The translations under genes and the position numbers were made by a program. From Escherichia marmotae (GTDB lineage: Bacteria; Pseudomonadota; Gammaproteobacteria; Enterobacterales; Enterobacteriaceae): DNA of 64,000 bases. The notes under the pieces are model-generated. The model was given only the letters and a program-made list of their open reading frames with translations. It was not told the DNA's origin and ran no database searches. The stretch lies in contig NZ_CP025979.1 in NCBI RefSeq assembly GCF_002900365.1, positions 4,216,001 through 4,280,000 of the forward strand, in the 5' to 3' direction. This document shows positions 59,581 to 64,000 of this stretch, in pieces. Numbering within the stretch: position 1 is the stretch's first letter; the number at the start of each line of letters is the position of its first letter.

Positions 59581-60183
59581 TTAATGAATATTAGGATTTT
59601 GGCTAAAATCTATTGTTGGTGCTTTACTCACAGCGGCGACATCATCCGGCAAATAATTTTTCTTTGCGGTGTAATCCATTATTTTTGCGGTTAATACAGC
59701 GGGGAATTTGCGGATAGTGACATTATATTGTTCAATAGCTTTAATGTATCTTCCTCGCGCAACGGCAATGCGGTTTTCACTTCCTTCGAGCTGTACTATC
59801 AAATTTTGATAGAGTTCCTGGGCCTTTAATTCAGGATAACGTTCACTGATAATCGTTAACTGGCCGAGTGTACGAGTCAGTTGCGCCTGAGCTTGTTGCC
59901 AGGTTTGTAGCTTTTGCTCATCGCCTGGCGCTTGCTGTAAATCGCTACTGGCCCTGATAGCCTGGCTACGCGCTAATGTTACGGCTTCCAACACTTCTTT
60001 TTCATAGCTGGAATAACCTTTAATACTGGCGACAAGATTAGGAATAAGGTCGGCACGACGTTGATACTGATTCAGAACTTCTGACCAGGATGAATTGACT
60101 TGTTCGTCATAAGTTTGAATATCATTATATCCACAACCTGATAAATTGAAAATAAATATAAGTACGATGAATATTCTGAGCAT
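59581..60183 (-). CDS. LemA-family lipoprotein
   Basis: A 200-residue LemA protein with a lipoprotein-type signal (MLRIFIVLIFIFNLSGCGYN, Cys17) and the family helix pattern NSSWSEVLNQYQRRADLIPN, LVASIKGYSSYEKEVLEAVT, YPELKAQELYQNLIVQLEGS, ENRIAVARGRYIKAIEQYN. Its stop is 13 bp before ygcG, so the two formed an operon; LemA and TPM-domain proteins are commonly paired. I do not recall this gene at the K-12 locus. Function not established. Confidence 0.88.
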   Translation of the reverse strand: MLRIFIVLIFIFNLSGCGYNDIQTYDEQVNSSWSEVLNQYQRRADLIPNLVASIKGYSSYEKEVLEAVTLARSQAIRASSDLQQAPGDEQKLQTWQQAQAQLTRTLGQLTIISERYPELKAQELYQNLIVQLEGSENRIAVARGRYIKAIEQYNVTIRKFPAVLTAKIMDYTAKKNYLPDDVAAVSKAPTIDFSQNPNIH

Positions 60184-60356
60184 GTTTAAATCCCTTTTGT
60201 TTAATTCCCCGGGGAATAATACGTTGTTTCATTTTTTTATTAATGATCTGTTTCGCCTTTTTATCTTAAACCCGCGTGTAACAGAATGTTAATAAAGCAT
60301 GAATATTGCGGTAGGATCTGCAATAATTAACAATTATCCACTTTACAGAGAATGCT

Positions 60357-61140
60357 ATGCAGTACCCGATTAACGAGATGTTCCAGACCCTGCAAGGTGA
60401 GGGTTACTTTACCGGCGTCCCCGCCATTTTTATTCGTTTACAGGGATGCCCGGTCGGCTGTGCCTGGTGTGATACCAAACACACGTGGGAAAAACTTGAG
60501 GATCGGGAAGTTTCTCTTTTCAGTATTTTGGCGAAAACCAAAGAGAGTGATAAGTGGGGCGCAGCAAGCAGCGAAGATTTGTTAGCGGTCATAAGTCGTC
60601 AGGGATATACCGCGCGTCACGTAGTGATTACGGGTGGTGAACCTTGCATTCATGATTTGCTGCCATTGACTGACTTGCTTGAAAAGAACGGTTTTAGCTG
60701 CCAGATAGAAACCAGCGGTACTCACGAAGTACGTTGTACACCGAACACCTGGGTTACCGTGTCGCCAAAACTGAACATGCGCGGCGGCTATGAAGTGTTG
60801 TCGCAGGCGCTGGAACGCGCCAATGAAATCAAACATCCGGTTGGGCGTGTACGGGATATTGAAGCACTGGATGAATTGCTGGCAACGCTGACTGATGATA
60901 AACCGCGAGTAATCGCAGGCGCTGGAACGCGCCAATGAAATCAAACATCCGGTTGGGCGTGTACGGGATATTGAAGCACTGGATGAATTGCTGGCAACGC
61001 TGACTGATGATAAACCGCGAGTAATTGCACTTCAGCCAATTAGTCAGAAAGAAGATGCCACGCGTTTATGTATCGATACCTGTATTGCGCGGAACTGGCG
61101 TTTGTCGATGCAAACGCATAAATATTTGAATATTGCCTGA
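60357..61140 (+). pseudogene. queE: queE, 7-carboxy-7-deazaguanine synthase, broken by 112-bp tandem duplication
   Basis: QueE is a radical-SAM enzyme that makes CDG from CPH4 in queuosine synthesis. The frame starts MQYPINEMFQTLQGEGYFTG with the cluster motif C31-x3-C35-xx-C38 (GCPVGCAWCDTKH) and GGEPCIHDLLP. Bases 60801-60912 are repeated at 60913-61024. The duplication (112 = 3x37+1) shifts the frame, giving AGAGTRQ and a stop at 60936-60938 (193 residues). The true C-terminus LQPISQKEDATRLC... MQTHKYLNIA lies beyond, in frame with the second copy (stop 61138-61140). Deleting one copy restores a full-length 223-residue protein. Confidence 0.93.
60801..61024 (+). repeat. Direct tandem duplication, 2 x 112 bp, inside queE
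   Basis: Unit TCGCAGGCGCTGGAACGCGC... to ...AAACCGCGAGTAA occurs at 60801-60912 and again at 60913-61024 with no differences that I can see. Identical copies imply a recent event. Confidence 0.93.
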
Positions 61141-61158
61141 TTAAATATTTATAAGCGT

Positions 61159-61205
61159 TATAAATGGGTGGAACCTGTAAAGAATTCCACCCATTTATAT
61201 TTTTG
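61159..61205. terminator. Bidirectional terminator between queE and ygcE
   Basis: TATAAATGGGTGGAA, loop of about 11 bases, TTCCACCCATTTATA then TTTTT; a long A/T-flanked stem between convergent genes. The remaining bases to 61421 hold no recognisable gene. Confidence 0.85.
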
Positions 61206-61421
61206 CCTCTTCTGATTGTTCTCTTCTGGTTTTTCCGGACTCGTCATTGCAAACCAAAACAAATTCCGTAGTGTTAATTTTTCACTGGAGTAAAAATCAT
61301 CGCTACAAATTTTGGTAGATTGGAACTGGCTTGAAAAATCATTAATTAATAAAAGGTTATGTTTAGAGGTAATCATTCAGGTATGCTCAGAGCGGGCGGT
61401 TTCCCGCCCGGTCTTCTTCAC

Positions 61422-62900
61422 TTACGCATTAGACCAGCTTTGAATAGCGTCCACATTGCCCAATTCTCCATGCATCACTTCATACGATTTTTTCAGGATC
61501 ACATCAGTGTGTTTGGTTAGGTCTTTGAAAATGCCTTTATTCATCGCGTCGTAACGTCTGGCGTTGCTCTCAACAGGCATAAAGATGTCTTTCACGCGAA
61601 CCATTTTGTCAACAGCAGTTGCGTAATCCGGGTACAAGCCAAGCCCTACAGACGCGTTGATAGCCGCTCCCAAACTAGCGCACCCGTTAATGGCGTTACG
61701 TCTTGCCGGAAGATTGAACACGTCGGCAAAAATTTGCATAAACAGATCGCTGTTTGAACCGCCGCCAGTAATGATCACATGCTTCGCAAAGTGATTCATT
61801 TCATTACACATATTGTCGTAATTGTTCTTCAGCGTCAGCGCCACGCTTTCCAGAATCGAACGATAAATCCATGCGTAATCCATACTGGAATCAAAGCCGA
61901 TCATAATTCCGCGTTTGTACGGTTCCCACGGGTTGGTCAGCCAGTCCAGCACCGTCATCAACCCATTACAGCCAGGTGGCACGCAAGAGGCTTTTTTGTT
62001 GAGCAAATCTTCCGGCGAAAGATCCTGTGCTCTGGCATCCTGAATTAACGACTCGCCCAACATGTCGCGCAACCAACTTACCGTCCACATCCCTTTGCGA
62101 ATACCGTAACCTTCATACAGCAATGTTTCTGGAATAGAAGACATAATCGGCCAGTACGCTACCGGGTCTTTCGGCAGTGCTTTGCCATTCATCATCAGCG
62201 CGATATAGGTGCCTAAGGAAATCACCGCCGTTTCATCGTCCAGCAATCCGGCTCCTAATGCTTCTACCGGTTTATCACTGGTGGTACAAACTACCGGCAG
62301 TCCTGCCGGGAAATGTGTCGCCAGTGCTGCTTGTGGTGTGATATGCCCGAGAACGGTCCCCGGCATTTGTACGCCAAAAAGCATATGGCGGGGGATATTA
62401 AACTTCTCGATTACCGCGGCATCTTCACTCCAGGCCCAGGTTTTATAATCCACCGGCCACTGGCCAAAATAGTTGGCGATATTGTCTTTAAACTCGCCTG
62501 TTAAGCGGTGCGCCAGATAGCCCGAAAAAGAAGTGACATACGCCACGTCAGGATTCGTGTGTTCGTAAGGGCTCGTAACTCGCGCATCCTGCCAGCTAAT
62601 CAGTGGTGCGGCGGGTGTACCGTCAGCTTTCAGTAAGGCACGGCAGCAACGGATTGATCCCAGGCCGATGCCAACAATATCTTCTTTATTCCCGGCAAAC
62701 TGGCTCATTAAATCGTGACCGGCAAAACATAATGATGCCCATAAATCGTCGTCAGGATGTTCTGCGGTATCGGCATCCGGTGTGTGCATCGGCTGTAATA
62801 AACCTTTGCCTTCGCAAATTATGTTGCCTTGCAGATCGTACATCACCACTTTTGTACTCTGACTTCCGCCATCAATCCCTATGATGTATTTCTTCGACAT
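61422..62900 (-). CDS. ygcE: FGGY-family carbohydrate kinase YgcE
   Basis: A 492-residue predicted sugar kinase (MSKKYIIGIDGGSQSTKVVM). Phosphate loop IDGGSQSTKVV, TTSDKPVEALGAG, SLGTYIALMMNGK and VIITGGGSNSDLFMQIFADV fit FGGY kinases; the substrate is unknown. It pairs with the transporter gene yqcE 26 bp upstream in the same direction. Confidence 0.95.
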   Translation of the reverse strand: MSKKYIIGIDGGSQSTKVVMYDLQGNIICEGKGLLQPMHTPDADTAEHPDDDLWASLCFAGHDLMSQFAGNKEDIVGIGLGSIRCCRALLKADGTPAAPLISWQDARVTSPYEHTNPDVAYVTSFSGYLAHRLTGEFKDNIANYFGQWPVDYKTWAWSEDAAVIEKFNIPRHMLFGVQMPGTVLGHITPQAALATHFPAGLPVVCTTSDKPVEALGAGLLDDETAVISLGTYIALMMNGKALPKDPVAYWPIMSSIPETLLYEGYGIRKGMWTVSWLRDMLGESLIQDARAQDLSPEDLLNKKASCVPPGCNGLMTVLDWLTNPWEPYKRGIMIGFDSSMDYAWIYRSILESVALTLKNNYDNMCNEMNHFAKHVIITGGGSNSDLFMQIFADVFNLPARRNAINGCASLGAAINASVGLGLYPDYATAVDKMVRVKDIFMPVESNARRYDAMNKGIFKDLTKHTDVILKKSYEVMHGELGNVDAIQSWSNA

Positions 62901-62926
62901 GATTTTTCTCCAGTAATGTTCTGGGC

Positions 62927-64000
62927 TTACTTGCTGTTAGCCATTGCGGGGGCGCTATCAGCAGTACGAATTTTTTGGAACAGCAAAAAGGTAAAGACGA
63001 TCACCATGCCGAGCGCCGCCATGCCCATCAGCCACATGTTGCGGTAGGCTTCTGCTGCGGGCAGGGTGTCCTGCCAGTAACCGATAATCGGGTAAACAAA
63101 GACATCAGGCAGGAAGCCAATCACCGAACAAATACCTACCGTGGTGCCCATAATGTAAGATGGTGTTCTCGCTTCGCCGGGGCAGGCCCAGTACAGCCCG
63201 CGTGAGGCGTAGCAGGTGAATCCCAGTAGTAAAATCAGGCCAATCCCCATCGCGACCGATTGCGGGTTAGAGTTAGTCATGAGTAGGGCAGTGAGTGCCA
63301 GCAGGCCGACCACGGAAAGAATTTGGATCACGCGGGTAGGGGATTTCACTTTGCTGTAGGTGGTGATAATGCCGCCAAGTGGGCCGCACAGTGCGCGGAA
63401 GATTTTGTTGATCACGATCCCCATGTAGCTCGCCGCCACCAGCGACATGCCATACATTTCGGTCAGATAGTTGGTGGAGTAACTCAGAATGGCGTAGATG
63501 GTGAAGACCCCAAAAATCACCATGCTGCAATACCAGGTTGTACTGATACGCAAAACGGCCAGGATGTCGCTAAGCTGGAATGACTGTTTTTCTTCGTTAT
63601 GGGTACTACGCAGGCTGTTGTTATCGCTAACAAAAAACCAGCACAGAATCCCCAACAAGATGTAAACCACGCTGTAGATGATAATGACCGTTTTCAGGCT
63701 GGCGCTGTCATCCGGAGCGAAGCGGGAAAAGACCCACATGGTAAACACTGCCAGCGACATTACACCGACGCCGCGCAGTCCTTCCATCCAGCCCATGATT
63801 TTCCCTTGTTCGCTATGGTCACCAAGCAACGAGGCGGCTTTAATCGACACCGACCACAGCATTAAAATAGTCGTTATCGCAAAGGCAACCTGAATACAGA
63901 GCATGACCCATAATGGTGGATACGTTGCCATTATCAGGCCTAATAATCCGGTAATTACCATCGCGGAAGTAATCATTTTGCGATGTGAAAATTTATCGGC
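62927..64000 (-). CDS. yqcE: MFS transporter YqcE, N-terminus outside window
   Basis: The frame is open to the window edge (first residues seen ADKFSHRKMITSAMVITGLL; an MFS-type D-R/K-x-H/G-R-K loop), leaving about 358 residues of a family of about 425. Repeated hydrophobic helices such as PPLWVMLCIQVAFAITTILM, VMSLAVFTMWVFSRF and TVGICSVIGFLPDVFVYPII mark a major-facilitator sugar or organic-anion porter. It probably imports the substrate of YgcE. Substrate unknown. Confidence 0.93.
   Translation of the reverse strand, partial: ADKFSHRKMITSAMVITGLLGLIMATYPPLWVMLCIQVAFAITTILMLWSVSIKAASLLGDHSEQGKIMGWMEGLRGVGVMSLAVFTMWVFSRFAPDDSASLKTVIIIYSVVYILLGILCWFFVSDNNSLRSTHNEEKQSFQLSDILAVLRISTTWYCSMVIFGVFTIYAILSYSTNYLTEMYGMSLVAASYMGIVINKIFRALCGPLGGIITTYSKVKSPTRVIQILSVVGLLALTALLMTNSNPQSVAMGIGLILLLGFTCYASRGLYWACPGEARTPSYIMGTTVGICSVIGFLPDVFVYPIIGYWQDTLPAAEAYRNMWLMGMAALGMVIVFTFLLFQKIRTADSAPAMANSK

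Overview
The window is chromosomal DNA of Escherichia coli. Gene content and order follow the K-12 segment from yqcE/ygcE through eno, relA, barA, the fuc locus and gcvA to argA and recD, read here on the opposite strand. Proteins match remembered K-12 sequences almost residue for residue. Several strain-specific changes show that it is not K-12. All comparisons with K-12 are from memory, not from a search.

Layout. 1-4.2 kb: end of recD, a three-copy 155-bp tandem repeat carrying diverged copies of the argA tail, argA and amiC. 4.26-14.8 kb: an accessory island between amiC and the initiator-tRNA genes. It is a graveyard of Rhs-type polymorphic-toxin tips: short Rhs-core fragments, each followed by a toxin C-terminal module (mostly broken) and an immunity gene (mostly intact). 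It is peppered with a group II intron, an IS3-family element, an IS1-family scrap and a dead P4-type integrase beside the tRNAs. 15.0-22.5 kb: two tRNA-fMet genes, mltA, tcdA, csdE/csdA, ygdI, the sRNA GcvB, gcvA, ygdD and rlmM.

22.5-35.7 kb: the fuc locus in an unusual form. fucR, fucU, fucK and fucI are present, but fucP (the proton-driven fucose permease) is absent. In its place, divergent from fucI and running into fucA-fucO, sits an imported block: a ribose-type ABC sugar importer (ATPase, permease, binding protein), a second FGGY sugar kinase and a LacI-family regulator. Two near-identical palindromic operators 240 bp apart flank a strong CRP site in the divergent control region. FucA looks mosaic, which places one edge of the imported block inside that gene. 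FucI and FucK also handle D-arabinose/D-ribulose and the extra kinase resembles D-ribulokinases. I infer a locus rewired for high-affinity L-fucose and/or D-arabinose use. This is the best candidate for an under-described system in the window.

35.7-55.9 kb: xni, sdaB, sdaC, ppnN, queF, syd, the sRNA CsrB with a UvrY-type site, yqcC, truC, yqcA, barA, rlmD, relA, mazG, pyrG and eno. mazEF, which lies between relA and mazG in K-12, is absent. 55.9-64 kb: IS4 (1426 bp, 11-bp target duplication) inserted in the eno terminator; ygcG broken by an IS256-family element plus a frameshift; a LemA-family gene; queE broken by a 112-bp tandem duplication; ygcE; and the start-truncated yqcE transporter at the window edge.

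Functional links: BarA (through UvrY) drives CsrB. RelA makes (p)ppGpp, which MazG and PpnN are known to hydrolyse or bind. QueF and the damaged QueE belong to the same queuosine pathway. GcvA and GcvB are divergent partners.
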